A program made the translations under genes and the position numbers. The notes under the pieces are model-generated. The model did not search any database and was not told where the DNA came from. It saw only the letters and a list, made by a program, of their open reading frames with translations. Shown piece after piece: positions 49,330-58,330 of a stretch of DNA of 64,000 nt. Within the stretch, counting starts at the first letter, position 1, and every line of letters begins with the position of its first letter. The stretch is from Luxibacter massiliensis (GTDB lineage: Bacteria; Bacillota; Clostridia; Lachnospirales; Lachnospiraceae): the NCBI RefSeq assembly GCF_900604355.1, contig NZ_UWOE01000001.1, positions 3,224,001 to 3,288,000 on the forward strand. The letters run 5' to 3'.

Positions 49330-49437
49330 CGGCCTCTCCTTTTTGGTTGAACACTATTTGGGCATTTTACAAGCTTTGTCAAGTTCACCTTATTTGCCAA
49401 AGTCGTACAAACGCATATCCACCTTTTTCATTTTAAG

Positions 49438-49510
49438 CAGTTCCGTCAGAAATGGAATTTTGATTGAGAAAACAATGAGCAACAAAAACATTTCTTCCGC
49501 CTTCAAACAT
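49438..49510 (-). pseudogene. N-terminal piece of a TudS-like desulfidase
   Basis: From the ATG at 49508-49510 it reads MFEGGRNVFVAHCFLNQNSI and SDGTA, then stops. It is related to 45500-45570. It follows the flavin reductase stop, so the ancestral order was probably reductase then desulfidase. Confidence 0.75.
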
Positions 49511-49537
49511 AATGTCCTGCTCCAAATTCTCGATTTA

Positions 49538-50185
49538 TCAGTCATACTTTTCAATATTTATCGTAGCAATCGCTGATTGATTAGGTTCTCCTGTTTTTAA
49601 GTCTTGTGGGGCAGGGACTAACATCATAAATCCGTCTTTTCCATATCGTTTTTCATAGCCCTGTGCATATTCTTCCTCAACGGAAATATGCTGTACCTGT
49701 CCGATAATCATGGAAGTAATACCTGCACCGCTTAAATCTTGTGTTCTTTGTAAAGTACACTCTATGTTTACAAATGCCTCCTGTATCATTGGAGCATGAA
49801 TGGTCTTGGCATTTACAAGAGAAAAATTTCCTACTGAAAATTCATCAGCTTCATAGTCATTATGGTTAATTGTTTTTATCAGCTTATCGTAATAGCTTAT
49901 TGGAAGAAAATTGATACAAAAGCATTTTTCTCTTTGGATATTTGCATAGGTATGGGTATGCTGATAGAGGTTTCCCATAACCGCAAAGAAAGCCGTTTTA
50001 TCACCATGAAAGCAACTCCATGCGTGGAAGCAGACATTCGGCTTTTCGTTTTCTTTCCATGTGGTAATTGCAAATAAAACCGTAGGAATTGCCGCCGTTG
50101 TTTCTAAATGGGAAAACAGTTCAAATTCCTCTGGATATGAGGGCTTGAAATACTGCGGGAACACTTTCCCTATTTCTATTTTCAT
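49538..50185 (-). CDS. Flavin reductase-like FMN-binding protein
   Basis: 215 residues of the flavoredoxin/flavin reductase barrel: ATTWKENEKPNVCFHAWSCF, then NIQREKCFCINFLPISYYDK and SLVNAKTIHAPMIQEAFVNI. It probably binds FMN and reduces it or a substrate. AGGAGG lies upstream. Its C-terminal end recurs at 45304-45346. Confidence 0.85.
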   Translation of the reverse strand: MKIEIGKVFPQYFKPSYPEEFELFSHLETTAAIPTVLFAITTWKENEKPNVCFHAWSCFHGDKTAFFAVMGNLYQHTHTYANIQREKCFCINFLPISYYDKLIKTINHNDYEADEFSVGNFSLVNAKTIHAPMIQEAFVNIECTLQRTQDLSGAGITSMIIGQVQHISVEEEYAQGYEKRYGKDGFMMLVPAPQDLKTGEPNQSAIATINIEKYD

Positions 50186-50277
50186 TAAAAACCTCCTACG
50201 AAAATGATAATTTATCTTTGTATTTATTGTTTTCTACAAACAGGGATTTTCCAGCCCTACAAGCTGGAATTTATATT

Positions 50278-50685
50278 TCATACAGACTTAATCAAATGGT
50301 GTTCAAAAAAAGTTTCAAAAGTATTTGTAGCACCACCATGTTCCACGATTTTTCCATCTATAATTTTATCAATATCCACCCCTGTAATTTCTAAAACCTT
50401 ATTTGTGGGTGTTATTCCGAGAAATTCTCCCTTATGAGTGCCTTTCATAATAAATTCTGAAATAACATAATCATCTACTTCATATTGACGGATAATTTTC
50501 ATAGTGTAATCAGGATACGTTTTTTTCAATGCTAATAGGTGTTCTTTCATTCCGTCTATTCCTATGAACATTTTTTTCTCCAATCCTTTGAACGCAGTCC
50601 TCCGATATATATTTAGAAATTTCATCAAGTAAATTATCCGAAATAATAACTTCATAGAAATATTTTGCAATATCCTTATTTTTCA
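50278..50685 (-). pseudogene. SnoaL-like/NTF2 protein with A7 frameshift
   Basis: From the ATG at 50683-50685, with GGAGG upstream, the frame reads MKNKDIAKYFYEVIISDNLL to DCVQRIGEK, then shifts at a run of seven A (complement of 50571-50577). The other frame continues MFIGIDGMKEHLLALKKTYP to TFFEHHLIKSV, a typical SnoaL ester-cyclase-like body. Removing one A would give one 135-residue protein. It is either a pseudogene, a sequence error, or expressed by slippage. Confidence 0.75.
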
Positions 50686-50731
50686 TGCGAAACCTCCGTA
50701 AATTCCATTTTGTTTATATGCCCGCTACACA

Positions 50732-51196
50732 TTAACTATTCAGAAGTTTTGTCAAATCCTCAATAGATACGTCCATTTTCGCAGAAACTTCTTCCATAGA
50801 CATACCGGAAGCAAGAAACCGTTTTATCACCATCTTCATATCCTCGCCAACCTCTATGAGATGCTCGTCCAGATCGTAGAACCGAATTACGCGCTGTCCC
50901 CAGCTGTGCTCAATGACTTCTCCCAGATATTCAATCTCAGGATATTCTTTTAGCCTGTTCAGAAAACCGTCAAAGTCCTGTTCCTCAAAGACGACTTCTG
51001 CATTGTTAGATTTCTTCAATACTTTTTCCTTTGGTATATTTACCAGCCAGTCAAAATCCTGCTGTAATGCCAGACCGCAGGTAAAAGCGATATTCTTTCC
51101 GTAATCCTGATAGACCTCTAGCCCGAACAGTTCCTCATAAAACTTTTTTGCGGCGCTGATATCCGCTACCGATATAACTGTACATACATACTTCAT
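50732..51196 (-). CDS. Glyoxalase/bleomycin-resistance family protein with added tail
   Basis: 154 residues. A VOC fold with paired beta-alpha-beta units (VISVADISAAKKFYEELFGL to RFYDLDEHLIEVGEDM), then a 35-residue helical tail of DUF-type (FLASGMSMEEVSAKMDVSIE). VOC proteins bind metal and act as isomerases or sequester drugs. Its tail was copied to 47412 and 46869. Confidence 0.85.
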   Translation of the reverse strand: MKYVCTVISVADISAAKKFYEELFGLEVYQDYGKNIAFTCGLALQQDFDWLVNIPKEKVLKKSNNAEVVFEEQDFDGFLNRLKEYPEIEYLGEVIEHSWGQRVIRFYDLDEHLIEVGEDMKMVIKRFLASGMSMEEVSAKMDVSIEDLTKLLNS

Positions 51197-51292
51197 ATAA
51201 ATGCTCCTTTCAAGCCTCTTTCGCTGTCTTTAGTTCTGATAAAGCCTTTTGTATAGCACACAACTAAATGAAATTATACTGCTTCCTTCTCT

Positions 51293-52054
51293 TTATAACC
51301 ATACTGCCCAATCTCCATAGTCAAATGTACCGCTGCCGTGATGTAATTTACCATCTTCTCGTAACTGCCTGAACGCATTTCTCATTCTGCTTAAAATCTC
51401 CGGCTGAATATCCAAACTATGATGCGCAGGAAAAACCCGTTTGACTGGAAGCTCCGAAATCTTTTCAAGAGAAGCAAGGTATGCGTCCGGGTCTGTTGAC
51501 GGATAATAGGCAAATAAAGTGTCCTTGTAAACCAAGTCTCCGGTAAACAGATAACCTCTGTCTGATTCCCAGAAACACATATGCCCCGGAGCATGGCCCG
51601 GGGTATGCAATACCTGTATATTCCGTCCACCTAATTCAATGTTCTCTCCATCCTCCAGTACCTTTGTTGGCGTCCCCTGGAAAAACTCATAAGTGCCTGT
51701 ATCGTAACCGTCTGGTAAATCGCAGCGGTCTGCCACCATCTCTCTGATTGTTTCTATTGTCAGCGGAAACTCACCGTTCAGCCAGCTCAATTCTTCCGCA
51801 TGGGCATAAAAGTCCGAAAAATACTTATGGCCGCCAATATGATCCCAATGAATATGGGTAGCCACGGCCGTAACAGGCTTATTTGTCAGCTTCATTACTT
51901 CATCATAAATATTGCAGATTCCTAGACCCGTATCAATCAATAAGCTGCGGCTGGAGCCATTTAAAAGATAGCAATGCGTCTCCTCCCAATGCCGGTATTC
52001 GCTGATAATATATGTATCTTCATCAATCTGGTCAATCGTGAACCATTTATCCAT
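51293..52054 (-). CDS. Metallo-beta-lactamase-fold hydrolase
   Basis: 253 residues. The metal ligands are visible as THIHWDHIGGHKYF (HxHxDH), His in TPGHAPGHMC, Asp in LFTGDLVYKDTL and His in FPAHHSLDI. Glyoxalase II-like hydrolase of small esters or lactones is likely; GGAGG lies 12 bases upstream. Confidence 0.9.
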   Translation of the reverse strand: MDKWFTIDQIDEDTYIISEYRHWEETHCYLLNGSSRSLLIDTGLGICNIYDEVMKLTNKPVTAVATHIHWDHIGGHKYFSDFYAHAEELSWLNGEFPLTIETIREMVADRCDLPDGYDTGTYEFFQGTPTKVLEDGENIELGGRNIQVLHTPGHAPGHMCFWESDRGYLFTGDLVYKDTLFAYYPSTDPDAYLASLEKISELPVKRVFPAHHSLDIQPEILSRMRNAFRQLREDGKLHHGSGTFDYGDWAVWL

Positions 52055-52198
52055 TTACAAGCATACCTCCATAATTAATATCTGATTTCCTTTGCAGAAC
52101 ATCACTTGTTTTTCTGCAAAGGGGCGTTTATTACGTTCATTTATCTATATTCTCTATCCTTTTCAATACTTTATTAAATAATTGCAGTATTGAAGTCC

Positions 52199-52747
52199 TC
52201 ACTTTTTCTTTCGCAACTTCAACTCAATATTGTTCTTTGCTGCCGCTTCCTGAAGCAGTCCTGCGGCAAAAGCGCTTTTTTCTTTGAGCGTCAGTGTATC
52301 CAAATCGGCTCTGTTCTCAATTTGCCTGAGTACCGCCTGCAGGTCTTGCAGATCCAGCAGATTAACTGCCACACAGAACAGCGTCTTTTTCCTCCCGTCA
52401 TTGTAGTCGGCAAGTAGAATGTCCAGGATACGTGCCTTTTCTTCCTGCTCTGCGTTATAGGCTTCCATTCCAATCTGATGGGCCTTTTTCATATCAACTT
52501 TTCGGTTTCCATGCGTTATAAAAGAATCATAGTCGTCAATATGCTCATATTTTGGACAAGGGTATTCATCACACTGAAAGCAGTATTCCACACCGTTATG
52601 CTCCATGCTACATCTTGCAATTTTACAGGACTGATTTCCCTCGCCGCCCCCGCAGCCGGGGCAATATTTATTCAAAAACATGGGGCAAAGCCCACAGTTC
52701 AAGCCACAAAGGGAAAATAATTGATTTTGTCGGTTAAATCCTTTCAT
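52199..52747 (-). CDS. DUF3795 protein, copy 3
   Basis: 182 residues: CGLNCGLCPMFLNKYCPGCG, GNQSCKIARCSMEHNGVEYC and FQCDEYPCPKYEHIDDYDSF. A longer C-terminal helical half distinguishes it from the other two. It overlaps the HAD gene end as ATGA and has GGAGG upstream. Confidence 0.85.
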   Translation of the reverse strand: MKGFNRQNQLFSLCGLNCGLCPMFLNKYCPGCGGGEGNQSCKIARCSMEHNGVEYCFQCDEYPCPKYEHIDDYDSFITHGNRKVDMKKAHQIGMEAYNAEQEEKARILDILLADYNDGRKKTLFCVAVNLLDLQDLQAVLRQIENRADLDTLTLKEKSAFAAGLLQEAAAKNNIELKLRKKK

Positions 52748-53412
52748 GGTATTGGCACCTCCTCCGGTTCCTGGTTTGTATTTTTCATCAAGTAATTTTT
52801 TAATTCTCCAACCGTTTCAAAAATATAATCGGCATTGATGCTTTTCAATTCTTCTGCCTTTGCAGTTGTTCCCCACAAAGCAGACAAGCATATGACCCCG
52901 GCTTTTCCGGCCTCAGACACATCTGAAACCGCATCCCCTATATATAGACATTGCGCGGGAAGCAAATCATATTTTTTTAGCAGCAGCTTCAATGACTGCG
53001 CCTTAACATTTTCATGTTCACTGCCCGTCAGGATTTCGTCAAAATCATGTTCCATCCCAAACTCATTCAAAGTAATCCGGCAGCTTCTTTCGCCCTTTCC
53101 CGTTATCAGTGCCAGGATAAATCCTTTTGCCCGCAGAGCGGCAATCAAATCCGGGATGCCTTCATAAGGCTCGGAGCATTCATGATGCAGTTTTTCATAT
53201 AGAAAATAGAAATCACATAACGCCTGCTTCCATTTCTCTAGAACGATGGATTTTATCATTCCAATCTCGTTCAATCCAAAGGTTTCAACAACCTCCCTGT
53301 CTGTCAGCAAATGCCCTGTATAGGGGGATACTGCCTGTCTGAATGCCTTTATACACATTGGTATCGTATCTCCGATTGTCCCATCCAAGTCAAATGCCAC
53401 CAATTTAATCAT
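52744..53412 (-). CDS. HAD-family hydrolase (phosphatase)
   Basis: 222 residues. Motif I AFDLDGTIGDT, motif II ALITGKG, a Lys in the cap-side region and motif IV YIGDAVSDVSEAGKAG are intact. It hydrolyses a phosphate ester of unknown identity, of the phosphoglycolate phosphatase type. It overlaps the acetyltransferase gene upstream and the DUF3795 gene downstream. Confidence 0.9.
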   Translation of the reverse strand: MIKLVAFDLDGTIGDTIPMCIKAFRQAVSPYTGHLLTDREVVETFGLNEIGMIKSIVLEKWKQALCDFYFLYEKLHHECSEPYEGIPDLIAALRAKGFILALITGKGERSCRITLNEFGMEHDFDEILTGSEHENVKAQSLKLLLKKYDLLPAQCLYIGDAVSDVSEAGKAGVICLSALWGTTAKAEELKSINADYIFETVGELKNYLMKNTNQEPEEVPIP

Positions 53413-54010
53413 GCTTTGGTTCCCCGTTAATTCTGCGAATCACTCTGCATGGATTTCCGACCGCCACGCAATTTGGCGGGATATCCCGGGTAACAACGCT
53501 TCCTGCTCCAATCACACTGCCAGCCCCGATTTTAGTCCCGGGGAGTATGATGACGCCACCGCCGATCCAGCATCCATCCCCGATTTCAACCGGCAGCGCA
53601 TATACCTGGCAGAAATGCTTTCCGCTCTCCGGGGTCCAGTCTGGTGTCAGGCGTTCTGCCAGTTCCACGGGATGCGTTGCCGTATAAATCTGCACATTGG
53701 AAGCAATCATGACGTTATTTCCGATTTTTATCTGATTGCAGTCGATAAAAGAGCAGTTCATATTGATCGACACATTGCTGCCGGTAATAATATTACACCC
53801 ATAATCACACAGGAACGGCGCCCCTACCGACACGTTTGTTCCAATCCCGCCGAACAGCTTATGTAAAATCCCTTTCTTCTCTTCTTTCTGGTCATAGGTC
53901 AGTCTGTTATAAATGTCAAGCAGCTCTTTTGCCTGCTTCTTATATTGCAGAAAGATTTCATCATGACAATTATATAATTCGCCGGCCATACATTTTTCTA
54001 ACTCTGTCAT
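53405..54010 (-). CDS. Hexapeptide-repeat O-acetyltransferase (maltose/galactoside type)
   Basis: 201 residues: the Maa N-terminal cap MTELEKCMAGELYNCHDE, followed by left-handed beta-helix repeats (VGAPFLCDYGCNIITGSNVS to GAGSVIGAGSVVTRDIPPNC) and the catalytic His region ATHPVELAERL. Related to sugar and streptogramin acetyltransferases; the full Maa cap favours a sugar substrate. Confidence 0.88.
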   Translation of the reverse strand: MTELEKCMAGELYNCHDEIFLQYKKQAKELLDIYNRLTYDQKEEKKGILHKLFGGIGTNVSVGAPFLCDYGCNIITGSNVSINMNCSFIDCNQIKIGNNVMIASNVQIYTATHPVELAERLTPDWTPESGKHFCQVYALPVEIGDGCWIGGGVIILPGTKIGAGSVIGAGSVVTRDIPPNCVAVGNPCRVIRRINGEPKHD

Positions 54011-54040
54011 AGAGACACCTCCCTCAATGATTCTGTTTTT

Positions 54041-54463
54041 TTATTTACTTTCTCTGCGAATGCGGATCAGCTTCAAGGTGTCCTGATATATACAATCATT
54101 TGAATGCAGTTCAATCATAAGCCACCTTTGTCCGTTGCCTTCTTTTGTTTCACGGTAGATTGTCTGCACCTCATTAGATAATTGAGACAATATTCCTTCA
54201 ACCTTTTCTTTCTCCTTATTGCCGATAACCACCAGCACAGTGAAGTAATTCTTTTTGGGATAGATTACACATAAAGATTTTCCTGCTTTTCTCAACTTTA
54301 TATTCCATCCGCGGGCCCAAACGTCCTTGCTGTATTCAATTTTACGCAATGCTTTATATTCTCTATCCATAAATTCACAAAACTGATCAAACAGCGGATT
54401 ACCAATGTAATCACTTATTTCAAATATATCTGGCATATAATTTATATCCTTCAAATCCAACAT
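54041..54463 (-). CDS. DUF3788 protein, copy 1
   Basis: 140 residues: WARGWNIKLRKAGKSLCVIY, then PKKNYFTVLVVIGNKEKEKV and WLMIELHSNDCIYQDTLKLI fit DUF3788, a small fold of unknown role. The second member at 56157 has the same order of motifs. Ribosome site is weak. Confidence 0.8.
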   Translation of the reverse strand: MLDLKDINYMPDIFEISDYIGNPLFDQFCEFMDREYKALRKIEYSKDVWARGWNIKLRKAGKSLCVIYPKKNYFTVLVVIGNKEKEKVEGILSQLSNEVQTIYRETKEGNGQRWLMIELHSNDCIYQDTLKLIRIRRESK

Positions 54464-54524
54464 ACTGATTCACAGTCCCCCTTTCCAATTACAATAGCAC
54501 AGACATGGCTTCTGCAGGTTGCAA

Positions 54525-54959
54525 TCAGTTACCAGCGAAATCTATGTCATATCTCGTGCCATGAGAGAAAAGAATTCCCTCTGTTAATTGAACACATAAG
54601 ATGATCGTATTTTCATCATCAAAATTATTGTGTCCGTTATCAATCCATTCGCTGAATTCCTGTCTCAGCTTTTGGGCCATTTCATGGTTTTCCTTTTTGC
54701 AGAACCACCCAAGGTTTATCCCTTTGCCATGCGCCGTGAACCATTCGCCGGCCACCGCTACTATGGGGTTATTACCTATCTGCTTCATCTTGTTGGAGGC
54801 AGCGTATGTGATGATATAAAAACAGCCATCCTCATAATAAGCATTCACCGTTCTCACATACGGGATGTTTTGGTCCGTAGTGGCAAGTGACAGTAAGGTA
54901 TCGTGCCCAAATCTTTCATCCATTATCTTCTCCGCTTCCTGCGGGAATTTTTCACTCAT
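54525..54959 (-). CDS. Pyridoxamine 5'-phosphate oxidase-family protein
   Basis: 144 residues, split-barrel FMN-binding fold: DTLLSLATTDQNIPYVRTVN, then EDGCFYIITYAASNKMKQIG and NNPIVAVAGEWFTAHGKGIN. It probably binds FMN or F420 and reduces small molecules. AGGAGG is nine bases before the ATG at 54957-54959. Separate from the NimA resistance proteins but related. Confidence 0.85.
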   Translation of the reverse strand: MSEKFPQEAEKIMDERFGHDTLLSLATTDQNIPYVRTVNAYYEDGCFYIITYAASNKMKQIGNNPIVAVAGEWFTAHGKGINLGWFCKKENHEMAQKLRQEFSEWIDNGHNNFDDENTIILCVQLTEGILFSHGTRYDIDFAGN

Positions 54960-55251
54960 AAACATATTCCTCCTTAATATTTACATCAACAGTATGTTTC
55001 GCCGCAGCAATATAGCGTTTGCTCTGAGGCAGGAATGCACATTCATTTTCTTCCCTTTCAATTCCCTGACGGAAAACTCTTAACATTTCTTCTTTTGCAT
55101 CTCCTTGTACCACAATATACTTCCAGGGCTGTCTGTTTTTAGACGAAGGCGCTTTCATTCCGCTTTGGATAATATCTGTCATATCACTTTTTGATATGTC
55201 ACTTGCTAAAAATTTTCTTGTGCTCCGCCTTTCATAAATTGCAGATATCAT
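54952..55251 (-). pseudogene. Nitroreductase truncated at the C-terminus
   Basis: 99 residues from the ATG at 55249-55251, with GGAGG upstream: MISAIYERRSTRKFLASDIS, then APSSKNRQPWKYIVVQGDAK and the helix ending AAAKHTVD. Family members are about 170 residues; the FMN-binding second half is missing and the frame ends in the ribosome site of the next gene. Confidence 0.8.
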
Positions 55252-55309
55252 ATTAACTACCTCCTGACTTATCGTTTCCAGTCTGGCTATCGACAAAAAA
55301 CGAAAGCTT

Positions 55310-55939
55310 TTAATCATTCAACAAATAATATTCTGTCAATATTTTTGCTAAGGTTTTTGGGTTTTCTTCATTTACAACATGACCAGTGTTTTCAATAATT
55401 TTCAATTCTGCGCTTTTTATGTTTTTTGACAAGTAATATGCTGATTTTATGTTCGCGCTGTCCTTCTTTCCGCAAATGATGAGAGCAGGGCACTTCATAT
55501 TATTCACTCTGCTGGTGAAATCCAAGTCCTTCATAGAGCTTCCTAAAGCAAACGTGCCCTTTTTATCAAATGCCATAGTTTCAAAAATAGATTTTGGTAA
55601 AAATCTGAAAATTATATTTTGAATACCAAATGCTACCTTTGGAATCTTATGAGGCGTACCAATCAAAACTAAAGTTTTTACCTTTTGTGGAAAATCCAAA
55701 GCATAGTTCAACGCTAAAATGCCACCCAATGAAATACCACACAAATGAATTTTCCCGTCAATTCTGTCGCAATATTTTACAAATGAGGAATATAGATTTG
55801 CATAACTTGCTTCTTTCCCTTCAAGGATAGTAAATAGATCTGGGCACATGATATCCTCATTGCTTGTCATATAAGAAATAGTTGTTTTCCAACTTGTCGC
55901 TTTATGTCCAGAACCGTGAATCAGAATTTTTGTCGTCAT
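55310..55939 (-). CDS. Alpha/beta hydrolase
   Basis: 209 residues from the ATG at 55937-55939 with GGAGAG upstream. Nucleophile elbow LCGISLGGILALNYAL, an acid in GKKDSANIKSAYYL, and the catalytic His in ENTGHVVNEEN. The oxyanion loop ILIHGSGHKATSW is complete. It is a cytoplasmic esterase-like enzyme of unknown substrate; compare the membrane-anchored one at 21251. Confidence 0.85.
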   Translation of the reverse strand: MTTKILIHGSGHKATSWKTTISYMTSNEDIMCPDLFTILEGKEASYANLYSSFVKYCDRIDGKIHLCGISLGGILALNYALDFPQKVKTLVLIGTPHKIPKVAFGIQNIIFRFLPKSIFETMAFDKKGTFALGSSMKDLDFTSRVNNMKCPALIICGKKDSANIKSAYYLSKNIKSAELKIIENTGHVVNEENPKTLAKILTEYYLLND

Positions 55940-55968
55940 AAGTCTCTCCTTCAAATTAGGAAGTTACT

Positions 55969-56156
55969 CTAAATATCAGTAACAAAAACATCTGGAACAC
56001 CTCTATGCGACAGTTCCTGTTTTTGTATATCTGATAACGGAATTTCACATGCTTTATTCGGTGAAGGATCCGGGGCATTCATCCATAATCCAAAAGCCAT
56101 CGCACGTTTTGTTTGTTTTGGATCTATTTTTTTGCCATCTTCTTCTCCACGTCCTT
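55969..56156 (-). pseudogene. C-terminal fragment of an unrecognised protein
   Basis: An open frame without a start, MAFGLWMNAPDPSPNKACEI to LSHRGVPDVFVTDI, lies after the DUF3788 gene in a different frame. It has real-protein character but I do not recognise it; another gene-end piece. Confidence 0.35.
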
Positions 56157-56570
56157 CTATTTCCTGTTCGGCCTTCTCTTAATGGCTAATAGTTGCATGA
56201 AGTCTCCAAACAAAGATGTATCAACAGGCTCAAACATCAGCCACTTTCCATCGTGATAGGTTTTTGAGTCATCGTAGATCTTCTGGACGCTTTCCGAATA
56301 CTCATTTCGGACGGATTCAAATTTCACTCGCTCGTCCTTTCCCAGTATTACCATAAAGCCAACACAATTCTCCCTTGCGTATAGAGCGCAGAGTGTTTTT
56401 CCTCCTCTGCGGTATTTGTATTCATAGGTCCATGCCTTGCCGCCGCTGTTCCAAATGCAGTCCATATCGTACATTTCATCAATCGCAGCGCATAGCTTTT
56501 GCCACACGTCATATAAAGACTGTCCGATTAAAGCGGTCATATCGTCCATATTTGGTATTTTATTAAGCAT
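56157..56570 (-). CDS. DUF3788 protein, copy 2
   Basis: 137 residues: WNSGGKAWTYEYKYRRGGKT, LCALYARENCVGFMVILGKD, and YHDGKWLMFEPVDTSLFGDF. Same layout as the gene at 54041 but clearly diverged, so an old duplication or separate acquisition. Confidence 0.8.
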   Translation of the reverse strand: MLNKIPNMDDMTALIGQSLYDVWQKLCAAIDEMYDMDCIWNSGGKAWTYEYKYRRGGKTLCALYARENCVGFMVILGKDERVKFESVRNEYSESVQKIYDDSKTYHDGKWLMFEPVDTSLFGDFMQLLAIKRRPNRK

Positions 56571-56694
56571 ATCTGTTTTTCCTTCTTTCCCATATCTCTT
56601 TTACTAATCTGCAAACCCGCTCTTAGGGTTTTGCTTATATAATAATCCTTAAAAATTTTATTTTATCATAGTTTTGCCTACATCTCCACTCTTA

Positions 56695-57210
56695 CTATAC
56701 ACGACTATATCCAAGATTTATCCTTTTTTTGTCCAAGTTTAGTCCTACCGGAATTTCACGCAATTCTTTCTGGAGGCGGTGTGCAAAACGGATTGTTTTC
56801 ACCGTACCGCCTTTCTCCCTCCCATCGTACACAGCAATCACGCGGTCTGAATGCTCGACCAAATACCGATTGCGCTGTAAGTAGACGTTGGGCTGATATT
56901 CCTCTTGAATTACCACCATCTCAGAGCAGGCACTCAGCAAAGCTCTTGTTTGTACCCTGTGATTCAAGCCTTTCACACGGCCACGGTATGGAAGCACTGC
57001 AATCAGTTTTAAGTTCCTGTTTTCTTTCTGCAGTTCCAAAACAATCTCAGCAAAATATTGATCCACACCATCTGCAAAACCAGACAGAAAGACAGTGAAT
57101 CCGTCCTTCACTGCTTTTTTTATTTCCTGATGCAGAGCCTTCTTTATGCTGTTAATCTCTTTATCAGGCACATCCCTATGCCCGGTAATACAACATGTCT
57201 TTCCTTTCAT
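56695..57210 (-). CDS. SLOG-family protein (DUF1273/YpsA-like)
   Basis: 171 residues with a Rossmann-like nucleotide site: CCITGHRDVPDKEI, FLSGFADGVDQYFAEIVLEL, VLPYRGRVKG and YLVEHSDRVIAVYDGREKGG. SLOG proteins bind NAD-like or cyclic signals and some serve in defence sensing. It is divergent from the XRE gene 150 bases away, so the two may be regulated together. Confidence 0.85.
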   Translation of the reverse strand: MKGKTCCITGHRDVPDKEINSIKKALHQEIKKAVKDGFTVFLSGFADGVDQYFAEIVLELQKENRNLKLIAVLPYRGRVKGLNHRVQTRALLSACSEMVVIQEEYQPNVYLQRNRYLVEHSDRVIAVYDGREKGGTVKTIRFAHRLQKELREIPVGLNLDKKRINLGYSRV

Positions 57211-57359
57211 TGTATCTCCCTCGTTCGATAGTTTTATTTTTTCATTTTACCTAATTATAATAGATTTATTTTTTTAGGTCAACGTAAACACCCCTTTTAT
57301 TTTTGCGAATAAATCATATATGTGAGGTACAATCTATTAGAGAATGGGAGGTAAAGGCA

Positions 57360-57674
57360 ATGTATGAAGATTTCGTCCCGGAACGGCTGGCAAAACTGCG
57401 ATTACAAAAGGGTGTATCTGCACGCGACATGTCATTGTCATTGGGACAGGCAAACAACTACATCAATAACATCGAAAATAAAAAGTCACTTCCAGCCATG
57501 CAATCCTTTTTTTACATCTGCGAATATTTGGGCGTAACACCGCGGGAGTTCTTCGATGAAGGAAATCCTTATCCGGAGGCTCTGCAGGAATTTATCGAAG
57601 AGGGAAAGAAACTGGATCCCAAGTCGATGGCTTATCTCCTCGGCATTATGAAGGAACTGAACAGCAAGAAGTAA
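57360..57674 (+). CDS. XRE-family regulator, 104 aa
   Basis: Starts MYEDFVPERLAKLRLQKGVS at the ATG at 57360-57362, with GGGAGG upstream. HTH ARDMSLSLGQANNYINNIEN, then a short helical tail (YPEALQEFIEEGKKLDPKSM). This small regulator type is common at ICE ends in Clostridia. A TACAAT box is at 57329. Divergent from the SLOG gene. Confidence 0.85.
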   Translation: MYEDFVPERLAKLRLQKGVSARDMSLSLGQANNYINNIENKKSLPAMQSFFYICEYLGVTPREFFDEGNPYPEALQEFIEEGKKLDPKSMAYLLGIMKELNSKK

Positions 57675-57703
57675 AGCGGCCACGCCGGTTGGCTGCTTTT
57701 TTC
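57675..57703 (+). terminator. Terminator after the XRE gene
   Basis: Arms AGCGGCCA/TGGCTGCT (57675-57682/57690-57697) and a T6 run. Confidence 0.75.
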
Positions 57704-57854
57704 TTACTATTATCTTCTATGTGCTCCTAGATTGTTCCTCGTAATATCCCATATTTATTCTTTTTCATTTATAATGTCAAAACTACACTGCTACCCAATT
57801 CAAATACAGCCTATTTCATAATGTCTGTTTTCGTATGAAGCGGAGTAAAAAATC

Positions 57855-58253
57855 TTATGGCCAAAACAATCTCGCCACAATATCCTCTTGCTTTACAAAA
57901 GGATCTTCCCAGTACCTCGAATCCAGTGAATGCTCCGCATTATCTCCAAGAACATAATAACTGTTTTCCGGTACTGTCAGACTGACTCCGTTATGCTCTA
58001 CCGATTCCCCCTCCGCCGCTGCAATACGCTTCACCAGCAGCTTCCCGTCATGATAGAAAATAATGATATCGCCTATTTCAAGTTTGGAGAAAATCCGAGT
58101 TCCAACGATATAGCTGTCTTTTTTCAACGTCGGTTCCATGGACTCTGTTGGCACATAACCCAACAAAAATACTGCCTTAAATAAAATCAGCGTAATGGCC
58201 ATAATAAGAAATGGAATCAGCCATATCCGAATATTCTTTTTTCTTATATTCAT
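57855..58253 (-). CDS. Signal peptidase I (SipS type)
   Basis: 132 residues from the ATG at 58251-58253, with GGAGG six bases ahead. One membrane anchor (IRIWLIPFLIMAITLILFKA), the catalytic Ser in VPTESMEPTL, the Lys in LVKRIAAAEGE and the GDNAEHSLDSRYW box. It would cleave signal peptides of element-encoded exported proteins, including the Cna-B protein. A strong terminator just upstream separates it from the sigma-like gene. Confidence 0.88.
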   Translation of the reverse strand: MNIRKKNIRIWLIPFLIMAITLILFKAVFLLGYVPTESMEPTLKKDSYIVGTRIFSKLEIGDIIIFYHDGKLLVKRIAAAEGESVEHNGVSLTVPENSYYVLGDNAEHSLDSRYWEDPFVKQEDIVARLFWP

Positions 58254-58264
58254 AATTTGCCTCC

Positions 58265-58313
58265 AAAATAAAAAATTGGGATGCTGAAAACCAAACAAGG
58301 CTGTCAGCATCCC
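58265..58313 (-). terminator. Strong terminator ahead of the signal peptidase gene
   Basis: Ten-base arms GGGATGCTGA/TCAGCATCCC (58304-58313 and 58278-58287 on the plus strand), followed on the minus strand by AATTTTTTATTTT and at once by GGAGG of the next gene. Confidence 0.85.
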
Positions 58314-58330
58314 TTATGTTCTGCCCGTCA

